This document shows, piece by piece, positions 48,589-62,958 of a stretch of DNA of 64,000 nucleotides (the first letter of the stretch is position 1; each line of letters starts with the position of its first letter). Position numbers and translations under genes: made by a program. The notes under the pieces were generated by a model. It was given only the letters and a program-made list of their open reading frames with translations, had not been told where the DNA came from and did no database searches. The stretch comes from Nannobrachium achirus (lineage: Eukaryota; Chordata; Actinopteri; Myctophiformes; Myctophidae), in the NCBI GenBank assembly GCA_963921795.1, contig OY997649.1, positions 35,191,080 to 35,255,079 on the forward strand, given 5' to 3'.

Positions 48589-48747
<159 letters not shown>

Positions 48748-49356
48748 CAGAGTTATAAATACTGGAGTCATTAAAAATATTTAATTTTAAGACAGATTGT
48801 CTTAGAGTAAGTGGATTACAAGATTTCTACCACTGAGAAGACATTGTACCATCCATAAAAATCTAAAATCTATTTAAGAAACACACAATAGATAAATGCA
48901 CACACAACTTAAACAACCCTATTGAAACAGTACATTTAAATAAAGACAAAACAGAAAGAAAACATCCTACATTAGGACATAACAGACAATACACAATAGA
49001 AATTAACAGCATTCACAGCAATATTGCAAAGAGCCCAAATAGGGATTTCTTTTCCTGATTTGGGTAAAACAAAAAAGACCTCAACGATACCTTTTCAGAG
49101 AAAAATAAATATATCTTATGTACAAACACTGGAGTGAAGGCATTATGTGGTATTGCAGCTAAGGTTATAGATCAGAGAGTTTGTATTGCAATACTAACAC
49201 TGACCCTAACCCTAACTTTGGGTTAGGCTAACCCAAAGTAATACACTAGGACAAAAGGGTTCAACCAAAGCTGACAAACACGCTGCATGAAAGTCAATTT
49301 AAATGTAAGAAGGTACAAATGGACACTTACAGGTCCATTGTACACTACAAATTTAA

Positions 49357-49481
49357 TTAACCACATGAACCCAACCGTCCCTATGTCATAATAGACGAAC
49401 ATTAAGCCAAAATAGGTGAACATTTCACCAAAATAGCAGATCCACCAGCTGTAGATTGGATGCCTATTTTCCACTACTTAA
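49357..49481. mobile_element. TTAA-bordered element with degraded hairpin
   Basis: TTAACCACATGAACCCAACC at left and a TTAA at 49478-49481 at right. AAAATAGCAGATCCACCAGC followed by TGTAGATTGGA at 49434-49474 is a shortened copy of the hairpin. Confidence 0.55.
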
Positions 49482-49613
49482 CAAAGTATATAGGGTACAC
49501 ACATCAGTGCACTGGACGAGTTCACAGTTGACCAACCGATTCTTACTAGTTGAACAGAACTATTAACATGTGCTACATGAAGACATTTAAATTTTTGGCC
49601 AGCCACAGCTTAA

Positions 49614-49709
49614 TAACCCGACTCTGCCAGATGGTGGCAGCAGTGTGTACCGAGTAGGGCGGTATATGCAGTATACACACTACTGTCACCATCTGGCAGA
49701 GTCAGGTTA
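49614..49709. mobile_element. Foldback element with 9-bp duplication, short copy
   Basis: Ends TAACCCGACTCTGCCAGATG and CATCTGGCAGAGTCAGGTTA, arms of about 40 bp around a small loop. Target duplication ACAGCTTAA is exact (49605-49613, 49710-49718). A 9-bp duplication is typical of Mutator-like elements. Shares ends with 2535-2927. Confidence 0.88.
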
Positions 49710-50054
49710 ACAGCTTAATGCTAGCTGTAGACGGCAACTGGTAATGTTTCTCCATTCTGTATTGAACTTTGACCATAATGTTTTGTAGGACAATGCACTA
49801 AAGAAATATCTGGTAACATACCATATCACATATTGCAGGGATCAAATGGGATGTATTGTTTTAACACACTAAGAGTCGTGGAAGAACTTCTGGACATCAT
49901 TCATGGTAAGGATGATGACACCTTATTAGTTTTGCTGAAAAACTTCAAGGAAATGCATCTGTCCTTGTACAAATACAATATTCAACATTCTATGCTGCAG
50001 TATTGATTATTCTAGAATTACAAAATTTAGAATATTCAGAATACAAATAGAAGG

Positions 50055-50369
50055 TTAAAGGAGTAGATCACCCCCAAAATGACTTGTTTTCTATTGATTA
50101 CTCATGCCATGGAGACTTGAGTTCAATTTAAAAAAAAAAAAAAGTGTATTTGTCACATTCCTGCGATTATAGTAAATTTACCCCCACTGATTCCGGATGG
50201 GGACCCTGATGCATGGCAGTGGATGGGGAAACCGTCAGGGTAAGTTTACTATAATCAATTTTTTGTCTTAGGATTGCGACAAAAACCAAAAAATATTATT
50301 GAATTCAAGTCTACATGACATGAATAATCAATAGAAATTTTTTAATTTTGGGGTGAACCACTCCTTTAG
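50055..50369. mobile_element. TTAA-bordered element with GGAGTAGWTCACCC ends, copy 2
   Basis: Collinear with 43715-44030: CTATTGATTACTCATGCCAT near the left, AATCAATAGAAA near the right, and GGGTGAACCACTCCTTTA at the end (right TTAA mutated to TTAG). Confidence 0.8.
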
Positions 50370-50978
50370 GTACTACACATTCTGGTATTTTGTAAAGATA
50401 AAGTGGCAGCTTTTGGCTGAACAGAGGAGGTAAATAAAAACAACTATAAAATATTGTGAGTTTTCATGAAACATTCTGCTAACAGGAATCAGTTAGTTCT
50501 GATGACGGTAAGAACAAAATCAGATGTAAACATTTAAGTTTCCAACAGAAACACAATGGCTTAATAAAAACTGAAAAACAAAATTAACTAAGAAATGAAT
50601 TAAGAATATTTCTCAAATAATTATAAGCATAGTTTATCCTGCACTTAACAGTAAAGGCACTTTTAATTGCATGTGCGTAATTCAATTGCTTCTGAGATGA
50701 TAACGTTGGCATTAAACTGTATTACATTCTTATCACAGATCATGAGGGATCACATAAATGAGAAGATTAAAGCTTACTGTATTACAATTTGTCAAAGATC
50801 ACAAGGAAACAAAGATTAAAGCTTATCACGCAGGTGATAATTACCTGATCAGAACATCCCGTGGCTCCCATTGAAAAATGCCCAGTGGCAAACAAGAGGC
50901 AGTCTCATTTTGAGAAATGGTACAAATGATAACATCACCAATTCTGATGTATGTAAACTTTCAACAGCTTACCCATGG

Positions 50979-53900
50979 TTAGAAGTCATATTCAGCAGCA
51001 CACTGCTGTAGATACCATTCATACAATTTACCCTGTTGATAAAAAATTACAATGTTAGTTCTGTGGCTCAAATATTACAACATATGCTTCATTTATACTC
51101 GTCGTACTATAGGTGAAAGAAGGCGATTTACAAGCTTACAAAACATCATGGCACCTTGTGAGCTTGTGAATCGCAACACCACCGTACAACAGACATTAAG
51201 CAAAAGAAAAAGAAAAACTATGATCTTTAGCTACATTTGTTGAGTAAAAAACTACAAGATTAAAACAATAAAAGGCTGCTAACCTTCTTGTCTCTGACCA
51301 CGTCGTGGATGTAATCATTATACTCTGCCAGGCTCCTCCTCTCCTTCTTTGTCAGAGTCTTATTCCCTTGGCTAAGAAAGAAAAACATAATATTAATTAT
51401 TGTGTGTGTGCGTGCGTGCGTGCGTGTGTGAGAGTGAGGGAGGGTGTGAGTGTATGGTAGGGTAAAATGTAGGGATATGTCATTTTGCCTACCGTGCAAA
51501 ATACTTGGCTAGGAATAGCAGGAGGTAACAAAAACTTCCAAAGACGATAAGAAACAATACTTGTCCGTCTTCTGGGATCCAGTCCCACAGATACACCATT
51601 ATTCCCTGGTGAGACACAAACAATATACAGTCAGAACACAAAATAAACCACAGAGATTATGGCCTATGCTAAATAATGTCCAGTGATGTCCACTATCATG
51701 AAGCAGAAAAATGTGTTAGTTGTTCGCTACAAATTACTGTAAAAAAAAAAAAAAACCCTGCAAGACTCACAAGAGATACATAGTAAATGTATTCAACCAA
51801 CTGCAAACTGTTAACAATGTTGAAAACAGAAGAGTGAGAATAGGATAAGAGGCTACAAAGTTCTGAGTGTTCATTTAAATCTGGGAGTGTAAAACTGGGC
51901 CTGCAAGGGCCCAGTGTAGGCATTATAGGGGTCACATTAATACCGTCGAGGCTGAGAGGATCCTGGACAGCCCTTCTCCCAAAAGTTCATCTAGTGTCTC
52001 TTTGGAGAAGGTGTTCACGATGAAGCTGAGGATGAAGAGGACGGGAAGAAATACACCCAGAGCCCCACACAGGAAGGAGTGAAGACGGACACTTTTGTTG
52101 TGGCTGACGTCTGCCCTGTGTGGATTAAGAGAGAGAATCGATATAAGGTGCAATCAACAAAGAAACATGGATAATTCAGGTCAAGGGATCAGACAGTTTA
52201 TTGTATCCTGTGTATAATAAAACATACATCTGGTATATCCACAAGTTTCCCCGGGGGTTTACTGGAGACTATCAGGACCAAACTTCCGGGTTTAACAGCA
52301 GACATACAAGCTCACGTCGCGTCGCAGATGCAACCCGTTGTGAGCTTGTAAATCGGCGGCGGAACCTCGGTGCAGACGTTTGCGCAATGCACTATGGGGC
52401 GTTGGAAACTTGTGGATACAGTTCACAGAAAGATTACTACATTAACCACTTGAAACTATATAAAACTTGGTAAACCTGACCCCAGTTGGCTCTGTACTTG
52501 GATCGCTCTTATCCCCCCTGACGAAAAGCCGACCTACAAGCTCACACGTTGCGGCGTGTTGTGGGCTTGCATTTTCCATCCAGAATAGGGATTCAAGTGT
52601 TCAATCGGCTAATTGAATATGTCCATCATGGTTTAAATATGAAGGATAACACCGATACATGATGTTAAGTGGTCTACCTGTCTTGGGCAAGTCTGTTGCT
52701 AATGGTTGAACAGATGACATCGCAGTCCTTCTCTAGCTGATCCAGAGTCTTCTGAACTGCCTGGTTGATGGTCTTCTCAATGGTCTCACACACCCCATCA
52801 ATCTGGTTCACACAGCGGCTTGGCTAAACAGGACAAACGTTTGCTTATACACACTGGAATGGCTGAATGGAACGCTTTGTTTGATGGAATGACACTGCAA
52901 ATTTGATGTGCGCCTTAAACTGGAGAGTTCTTCCTAATCCTATGGGAATATTGACTGACAGACATGTGCACTTAGCAGGACGTGAAACTGCACTCTCTCT
53001 GCGATAATACTGTGCAGGAGGCGTGCACCGTGCAGAGCACAGCCTCGCGGCCATTGATCAGGGGACAGCAGAGCAATTACTCTGGACCAGGGCTGACATT
53101 GTCAAAGATGGCTGATCAAAGGCCATGGTTTACAACCCCTACTCCCCCTGACACGGTGTGTAACTCACCCAGCAATCATATTGCACATGATTCATACTGT
53201 TCTTGGCTATCCACAGTACAGTGACAAGCTGAAGTGGATACATTATTTTCCAAGATAATCAATGGCCATTCAACACCAAGGATAGCAAAGAACCTTAAAG
53301 GGATATTTCACATTCAAAAGAACGTTTGGTAATTTCATCGTCTAATCAGGCTTTTATGAACACCCTGAACAGTTTTTAATTTGCTTGATTCAATATTTAG
53401 ATATTTGATGTAAATGTTACCAGGCCTTCATCCTGCAGGACTCCTCCGCATACACACCCATCGTAACTTCAAACTAGGGGTCGACCGATATGGGATTTTC
53501 ATGTTCGATTTCAATATCGATAAGTTGTGATCAAAGAGGCCGATAACCGATATTATGAACCGATATGCATTTTAAGTAAAAAAAGAAAAAAAAATATCCC
53601 CCAATTTGAAATAGTGGTTAAGTGGTTAATTTATATATTTTTTTCCATCCTAAATGTTCTAGAGGCTCACATCTAGTCGCCACATACTAGAATATAGGCT
53701 ATATATACTAATATTTGTCATTATTTAACACATTTATTATTACTATTATTATTGTTATTTTTTATAGCAGCTGGTGACATTGGCAAAGATCTATCTATAT
53801 CTCTATCATCTATAATCTATCTATCTATTTATCATCTATTTGCTACTGGGTAATGCAATGGGTGTTGTACCGATTCATGGATTGGTGCTGTTTGTGTAAT

Positions 53901-56691
53901 ATGTCTTCTAAATTCAGCGTTAAAAACGTCTTCCGCAGCAGGAAATCAGTGAAAATCAGTAACCAAGATGCAAAAAAATAATAATATATATATCGATTTT
54001 TATTTTCAACTTTTTTTTTCGATATCGAAATTTTGCGATATTAATAAATGTTATGAATATCGACTTCGATTATCGTCCGTTTCGATAATCGGTCGATCCC
54101 TACTTCAAACTCCATTTTAACCATGGTAAATTAATCAAAAACACCCATTCATTTTTCCGGTGACTCATACAAACCTCCTAATAGGTTATCAAAAAGCACG
54201 GTCTGCTCACATATTAGGAGGGTATTACTAGTAAGACACCTCAGGGTTACATGCGACCTCGCCCGTGCCAATTCTTGGCCATCTAGCCAGTGATGTATAT
54301 GGTTACTCATATAATATGGAAACCCCTACATGATAGTCAACAATGTTATGTCAAAAAATGCTCATATATGGGCATTACCAAATATGGGCATTCCCAGATA
54401 TGTCCTTAATATTGATAACATAATATCCTTAATATGGGCATAAAACGTGTGTTAATTAGTAAAAAAAAATTATAATGTGTTTTTGATGAATTTATCATGA
54501 TTAAAATGGAGTTTGAAGTTACAATGGGTATGTATGAGGAGTTGTCCTGCAGGAGGAAGGTCTGGTAACATTTACATCAAATATCTAAATATTGAATGAA
54601 GCAAATTAAAATCTGTCCAGGGTGTTCATAAAAGCCTGATTAGACAATAAAATGACCAAAGTTTTTTTTTTAAAGTGAAATATCCCTTTAAATTCAGACC
54701 TAACCCTAACCCTAACCCGATTCACAGCAAGGGGAAAAGCAGGCTGTTCCTCCTGAGAAGACTGAGATCGTTTGGGGTGTGCAATAGGATGCTACAGATG
54801 TTCTATCAGTCTGTCATGGCAAGTGTCCTCTTTTTTGGCATAACATGCTGGGGTGGCAACAACAGAGCAGGTGACACGTTTAACCTAAACAGACTGGTGA
54901 AGAAAGCAGGCTCTGTCGTTGGGTCCTCTCTGCAGGGGGTGGAGGAAGTAACCAGGGTGCGCACTGCAAAGAAGCTAGATTCCATCTTGGAGAACTCCTC
55001 CCACCCCCTCCATCTAGAGATCACCAGTTACTGGAGTAAGAGAGGAAACGACCGCTTTACCTACCCAGTACGGAGATGTGAGAGATTAGGAAAATCTTTT
55101 GTACCGGCTGCCCTTAAGCTGTACAACGAGGCACATAACGGACGCTTGAAAAGGTCTCCCTTCCTAACTTAGACTTACGGAACCATTGCTGTATTGACTT
55201 TGACCTCTAAGGAACAATTGCTGTATTGACTTTGACCTCTAAGGACCTTCCAGGAAGAGTGCTCATGTGCGCCTTGCGGTGACACGCTTCCTAGTTTCTT
55301 CTTTTTTCGCACTGATTTTTGACACTGCACTATTAGGTTGTTAGTGTTGGTAGTTTCTGAGTATTTTTGCTTTGTTTAACAATGACAGTGAGATACTTGT
55401 TTGCACTAACTAGCATTGACTGCTATGGTCTCTTTTGCAAGACACTTTATGTATATATACTTATATATTATTCGCCCCCTCTATTGATGCACCTTCTCCT
55501 TATTGGTACTGTACTGCTCTTGTCTTTGTTTTGTTTTTTTCCCTCTTATCTATCTTTCTTACGTCTCTGTAACTTTGTAAATAACTGTATACTGCTGTGC
55601 TACTACTGGACAACTAAATTTCCCCCTTGGGATAATAAAGGTATCTATCTATCTATCTATCTACCCAATTTAAGATGCGCACACAATTGAGGTTGACTCT
55701 ACTGAAAATGCCCAACTTTAAATTTAAACAAAAGAAGTTATAAAGAAAATAGTAAATGAATAGCAACTAGTTATTGTCACCATCACATGTGTATACTGTA
55801 GCTAATAGAATTAAAGACTAAAGCCTAGAACATATATGTTCTAATGGTCACGTCACGTGAACAGCATGTGATGCAGGCGAAGAAACGTTGGGAGTACACA
55901 TGCGTTGTCGGCAGCATTTGTTGCAGTTATTATTTATAATTACGGAGGAAGTAAGGAGTCACAAGGAGAATGACATAGATTATAAGGATGTACAGTAAGC
56001 CTGCAGTCTTACCTTCTGTGGATTAGGGATGTATATTGTGGGCATCTCAAAACCACATTTGTTGAGGCCCGGACGACGACACAGTTCCTGGACTATCTGC
56101 ATCATCACCCTCTGTAATTACAAGAGCACAGCCTGGTTTATTCATTACATTGGATCTCAATCCAAACAGCTCAAAATTAAGAGCAGGTCTAGAAAAGGTT
56201 CAGCGCTATAGGCACTTTATCTGGCAAACCCACTTGTCTGTCTGTTTCTTTCCCAGCCTCATCCGCCTTGCTGAGGTAGAACAACAGCTTGTCTGCACAC
56301 GTCTCACTCAATTTCTCCACGATGTTGAGAGTTCGTTTGCACAGCGCCTGGCCCATGGGGTCGAAGAACACGAAGATCAGGTCTGCCTGCTCCCCTGCAC
56401 AGAGACGGGAAGAGAATACACATTAGATGAGATAGAATCAATCAACGGTTTATGCCTCTTGAGTAGACACACTGGAATTAGGAAAGATGTTGAACGATAA
56501 AGCCTTACCAAACCAGGTGATGGCGCTGTTCACATCAAAGGGGTAGACCATGTCCCCGTCCACCAGACCTGGCGTGTCCACAAATGTCACCAGGCTGAAC
56601 TTCTTCTGTTTGGAGGTGGAGATCTCTGACGATAGGTAGTCCAAAACACCTAGGGTATAGAGATTCTGTGTATGCCGTACTCTATGCACAG

Positions 56692-56783
<92 letters not shown>

Positions 56784-59700
56784 TACATACATACATACAT
56801 ACATACACTATATATATATATACATACACACACTGTGTAGGGTAAGATATATATACTATTAGGGTACCCCACTTCAGTAAAGGTTCAGGGTGATAAATAA
56901 CATGTTGAAGCCCTGCTGAAGGTTGTCACCACCAATGACTGGTTTATTTGTTACTGGGAGCCGCAGTGCAGTCAATACTATGAGAGCTGAAAGAAGCCAG
57001 TAAGTAGCAGGGATGGCCAGAAATACTGTCAACTCTTTGACTTTTTAAATGAAAATGTGTCAAGTCAATTATTATAATAAATAAATATTGGTCCAGTTTA
57101 TACAACTCTATGTTTGTATTTTGATTATGGGCACTAATGAACATTTGGACATTTTGACAACAATGCTTCCGTAAGCTACAATGAAAATCCCCAAAAGGCC
57201 AACACCCCTGGTGTCCACCACGCCCTCACAGATCAAACTACCTGACATGAAACAATTCACAGGGTCGGACTTCTCCCACCATCCTCTCTGCGGAGAGAGG
57301 TCTGTTGTCATGGTTACACACAACAGCTCTTCAACTGGCAGCTTTAGTGTGGGGCGTGGGACATAAAGCTAGCCAGTGAAGAACGACTGTGAAGCAACGC
57401 ACTGTGAGGTCGCACTATTCCACAAACACCGGCGCACGAGTCCCCTGAAGTCGGCTCCACACTGACACACATCCACAGGGGCGTCACAAGGGGGGGGGGA
57501 AAGTGGGACTGGGTTACTAGGGCCCAAGGCGGAGGGGCCTTAATTATTTTTATACTTTAACTATTGAGAAATAGCAGATGTACAAGCTCACAGCGTGGCA
57601 GTGAGTGCCGAGCTGCGAGCTTGTAGATCTGCTACTCTTTGAAACGTTGTGTGCAAATCTTTGAATACCGTATATGTATTTTTTAAGCGAACATTTGTAA
57701 CTCAAACTTTGCTTCTGGAGGGTCCCTGAGACTACATATTTTGAGATGGGGTCCGTGGTCAAATACATATCATTTTGGGGGTCATTCACATGAAAGAATT
57801 TGAGCACCAATGACATAGAAACCTAGGTTTTTCAGGATTTAAAATATTCAAAGACATACACATTTTCACGATTTTTCAAAAATAGCAGATCTACAAGCCC
57901 GCTGTGAGCTTGTATATCTGCTCTTTTTCAATAGTTAAAGCACAAAATAATGCGTAAGAATGCGGGGCCCGCAGTAAATCCTTGTACCCAGGGCCCAGAA
58001 TTTGGTGCGACACCCCTGCACATCCACACAGCCCGCATCTCTTTGAGCAGCTGAACAGGATGACCGTTGAGAGACCACCACCACCACCCTCCCCAAGCCC
58101 AACTCCCCCCCACCCTCACTCAATACACACAAACACGCATGCAGATAGAGGCCCCAGATGACACTGGGGGTATTTCATGGCAAGGGGCAGGTGTTAGTAC
58201 AAATCACACCCTTGTGCTGCTGCGACCACAGCCTTGGCCACTGTGACACATTAGCATTCCCCTATGGTTCTATTATCAGCATGGCCTCACTACCAATATA
58301 TCTGTCTCCAAATCCACACCTTGGTTCAAAAGGGTGTTCCCATATCTTTCCTATTAATTGGCCATTCCTCTTACCTAAAGCTGAAATGCCAACTCCTATG
58401 CAACAAAATGCTTAATGCTCAAAGTAACAGTACATGTACTTTTAATTCAGTCCACAGAAGCTATTGATCAGGAGTGCTAAAAGACGAGTGAGACAGATTA
58501 TGGACATATTTATCAATATGTAATATTGTATTCCTGCCGAAATCACGTATGCTCTATATACTTTATCGTATGACAAACAGTGAAAATAGCTGATCTACAA
58601 GCTCAGAACAGGTCACGCTGCGATGTGTTGTGATCTAGTAGATCAGCATTTGTTTTTAGTTTAAAAAAAGAAAAACCTATATCGACATGCCCTAAAAAAG
58701 TGTCTAAAGGTGAATAGTTGCCAAGCGTGACTAGTGTCAGCGTTCAGAGTCCCTCTAGACAGAGTAACTGAGAAGGCTGAACAGGAGATCCTGTGCACGA
58801 GGAAAAGGGCAAAGGCTGAAATAATGCTGCATTGACAAAGACTAAAAGAGAACTTGTTGACTGAAAACTAAGCATATCAAATGCAAACACATTGCATGCA
58901 TACAAATCACATCTATGCATGTCACTTTAAACCAGAATGAATCATTTGACTAAGGATGATAGCAGGCATTAGTCACATTCTAAACTCTATCTTGACAACA
59001 AAGTTGATAAAAGAAATAATAAAATAATAATAATAATATATAAAAAAAAAAATATATATATATATATATACATGCAGCCTTTACACAACATGCACAAACA
59101 TTATACATGCCTCAGACTGCAACACGCAACAAGCAATCAGCGGCAACTCCCACTGGATAAAGATATTAGATGTATTATTTTCTGCCAAGTCATCCTCAGC
59201 CAGCATGACTGGCAAACAGGTAGAGTATATCTAATGTAGTATTTCCAGAGGCAGCGGGCCAGTGATGCAGCTGGATTCCAGGCCAGATCCGTTCCGTGGG
59301 CGAGGTACAGGGCCTGTGGTGTGGAGCTGCTGTCGGAGGGCTGTGCTCTAGTCTGTGCAGGCTCTAATGGCTGTGACATTTCTCAGTAGCTCCTCCTGAC
59401 TCCACTGCACTGCTGTCGATGGGGCGTGTGACTCACACGCCATACCGTGTGCACTCCGCACCCAGTGAACCCTCACTATCTACATACTGTCAATGTATAG
59501 ACGTACAGTACAGTGCAGCCCCCTCCACGCGGAGACTTCATCCAGGCAGGCACACCCAGAGTTCCTACTCAAGCATTTTTCATTCACCACTGAGCCAGTG
59601 TCAGAGCTGGACCACACCAACCACTGCTACCACATGCAGGACAACATAGACACTACTAACAAAGACTAACATTGCAAAAGAATAGTTCACCAATTATGTC

Positions 59701-62700
59701 TCTTTCCTTTATACGCATATAAATATACAGATTTCCATGACGTTGGTGTGAGACAGTGAGAAAATGTGAGCATGGAGTCTGTGCCTGATTTGATGACGTG
59801 ATAAACCTGATGACGTGATAAACCTGGTGCACTCTGAAGCTATGACTCAGTATTGAGCATTAGTCATCAAGGTGAAGCACATTAACTCTATCATCAAGAC
59901 AGTCATAAGCTCTGGACAACAGCAGCTGGATATCACAAGAATCAATCTCACAAGAATATTTTTTTAGTGGGATAAACTATCAGATACAGTAGAATACTAA
60001 ATTGTAATACCTCAAGAGTTAAGGAATAAACAGATGGAACAGCTACCAAGTCCATATCTGCCTCTACTGCAGCTACAGTGAATTATAGAAGTGTAATTTG
60101 ATTCAGTGATTCAAACCTAAACGTAAATCCTTAAGACTGTAACATACACCAGTTATGAGATTTGGTGCAGCTCCAACAGTTTCTCCCATGTGATATTCAT
60201 GGATGATACAGCAGAACGTTATTTCTGTTGTTCGCTAAGGATCGTTGGCTGCACCTCTCAACTCCATTTATCACCTATTGATTATTTCTGTCGTACTGCC
60301 TTTCCTTGTACCCAACTTGTTGGTACTGTTACAACAAATTCTACAACAAAAGAACTGATAACGTTTTCATGTCATGCTGAATCAGTTCATAACAACAGGG
60401 TTGAAGACCCATTTGTTTTGGGAACATACGAAAAGTTCATGCTTTGTAGTCAATTCTAATTGTGGGCTCGCCTATAAGGCGAGCACACTTTAGATATTGT
60501 CATTATTTATCTATCAGTCAGTCAGTCAGTCAGTCAGACAGTAGACGGGAACTTCGGTTCCTTTCTACTCCTACATACTTAGTGAGAAAATGAAAATAAA
60601 AACATCAATGTGTTCAGTTTACAGTGGCGAAGTGCGCTATTATTTTTTATAGCAATCGGCCAAATGGTGGCGCTGTAGGAAGCCTTCGAAAGTGCGATCT
60701 TTGAACAGGTATAGCTCATGCTGTGTTATACATACAGCCATGAAACCTGTATCCACTTATGCGTCTCCTCATGCCGAACAACTTTTACCCTCTAACTTTT
60801 GACCTCTGACCTTTAGGTCTCCCACAATTCGGAATTATATGAAAAACAGTAAAAATCTATCTCCTCCTGGGTTTTTTTCGATACGCGCACAAAACTTTTT
60901 TCACATGAACTTTGGACCAATACGGTCAGATTGATCAACCAGATTTTTTTTAAAGTGAAATATAATTTTTTAATAATTTAATCAATATTGCGGTTTTATG
61001 CAAATTATTCTTCTGCCTCTAAATCATACATGCAAAGTTACACGTTCATGGCATTTGGCAAAGATGTGGAGGGTTAGTCAAAGTATCACTGAAACCAATT
61101 TTATTCCAATCGGCCAAAGGGGGGCGCTATACGAAGCGTTTGAAAATTCAAACTTCAAACGGGCATAAGTCATGACTCGTTTCGTTTGAAGACATGCAAC
61201 TTGTTACACGCGTGCTTTGACTCAAGCGGAAGACATCTGTGTCGTTGTTAAGTAAGCTCCGCCCTTCGATTTTCCGCCACTTTGAGCAGTTTGTAAAACG
61301 CGTAAACCCGCTTTTATTCTGGAATTTTCGCTCCACGTGCACAAAACTTTTTTTACGTGAACTTTGGACCGATATCTAAAGATCTGTCAGATCGGATTTC
61401 TTTAAAATTGAAACATGCTTTTTTAAATAAATTCAATGAATATTGCAGTTTTATGCAAATTATTCTTCTGCCTCTAAATCATACATGCAAAGTAACATGT
61501 TCATGGCATTTGGCAAAGATGTAGAGTGTTAGTCCAAATATCACTAAAACCAATCTTAACCCAATTGGCCAAAGGGGGGCGCTATATCATTTTGAGCAGT
61601 TTGTGAAACGCTTAAACCCGTTAGGATTTTTTTTGCAATTTGCATGAAACATTCTACACACAATCTAAGGACCTTTATCTAATATGCCTATGAAGTGCAC
61701 ACACACAAAAAAAATAATAATAATGAATATAGCTGCAAGCAGCGATAAAGTGGCCAAAGCCAAAAACACCTCAAATCATGAACACAGCCTGCAATGTGCG
61801 TGAAATCTTGCAAGCACATTCCCAATAGGTCAAGGAACAGATACCACCCTTCTTACATTGGCCTGTTATAGCGCCACCAGCGGGTCAACTTTTGCACAAC
61901 ACATTTTTGGAACAAAATGGACCAATCTTTGACGTCAGTAACGTCAAAGAGAGCACTGCCTGCGATCTTGACATTTTGTACTTTTATAGCCATTGTTTTC
62001 TGGCTTGAAGCGAGCCCACAATTGTTTCGAAGGAACAATATTTTTCTAGTTTCAAGACTGAAACCATCGATGGGCAGAAACTATACCAAAGCCAGAGAGT
62101 CGCAACTCGCAACAGTGACTAGCTACATAAGACATGAGATGAAACAACAGCTCTGTTGTGTTGCGTGATGGTACTGTATGAGTCAGGCTAGCAATATCAC
62201 AGAGGCTACATGTTGAGACAAAATGTATGTACACCAAAACATTCACTTGATAATACCGATATGGCTTTAGTTTGAGTAACAGGTGGATAGGCTGGAAAGG
62301 CCTGCGTGTTGCCTCGATTACCAATAGCAACATCAATGCTACTATTACAAAGCACAACAGTGAATCATTTTAATATTGTTCATGACAGCATTTAGGTGGT
62401 GAAAATTAAGATTTTCTTATTTCTAGAATAACTGACAGAATTTCAAAATAAGGGGAGCGCCTTACCTTTGAACTCAAGGAGTGGTCTGAAGTGAGGGTAG
62501 AGATGCAGCGTTGCATTCCCCTGTGGAAGAGAAAACAGGGAGAGAAATAAATAACAAGTGACAGATTATATTTATGGTTTTCTGGAGCGAGCAGCTAGTA
62601 AGAGCTGAATCTTCTCTTGTCTTTGCACATCAGAAAACCCCGTTGTCAGGTGCCCTGTTGTGGCTGAAAGTGCCTGCTTTGAGCTCTTCCTGTATATAGC

Positions 62701-62884
62701 CAATAATCCTTCCAGTACAGTCCTTCTCTGTAATTATCTTATTCATCTTCATCTCTTTCACACACAAAGGAGAGTAGAGAGAAAGAAAGGCAAAGGAAAA
62801 TGAGAAAGGAAGACAGGGAGAGAGATTGTTCCCCAGCCTGCTTAGTATATGTAGTACTGCAGAGATGCTGTGAGCGATGTGAGA

Positions 62885-62958
<74 letters not shown>

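Noticed and set aside
49200..49220. Telomere
   Set aside because: Only two to three CCCTAA units within gene-containing DNA on both sides.
51260..51283. KKVSSLLLF as the GTPase C-terminus
   Set aside because: A splice at 51284 to an in-phase exon at 50979-51032 gives a more protein-like tail; kept only as an intron-retention alternative.
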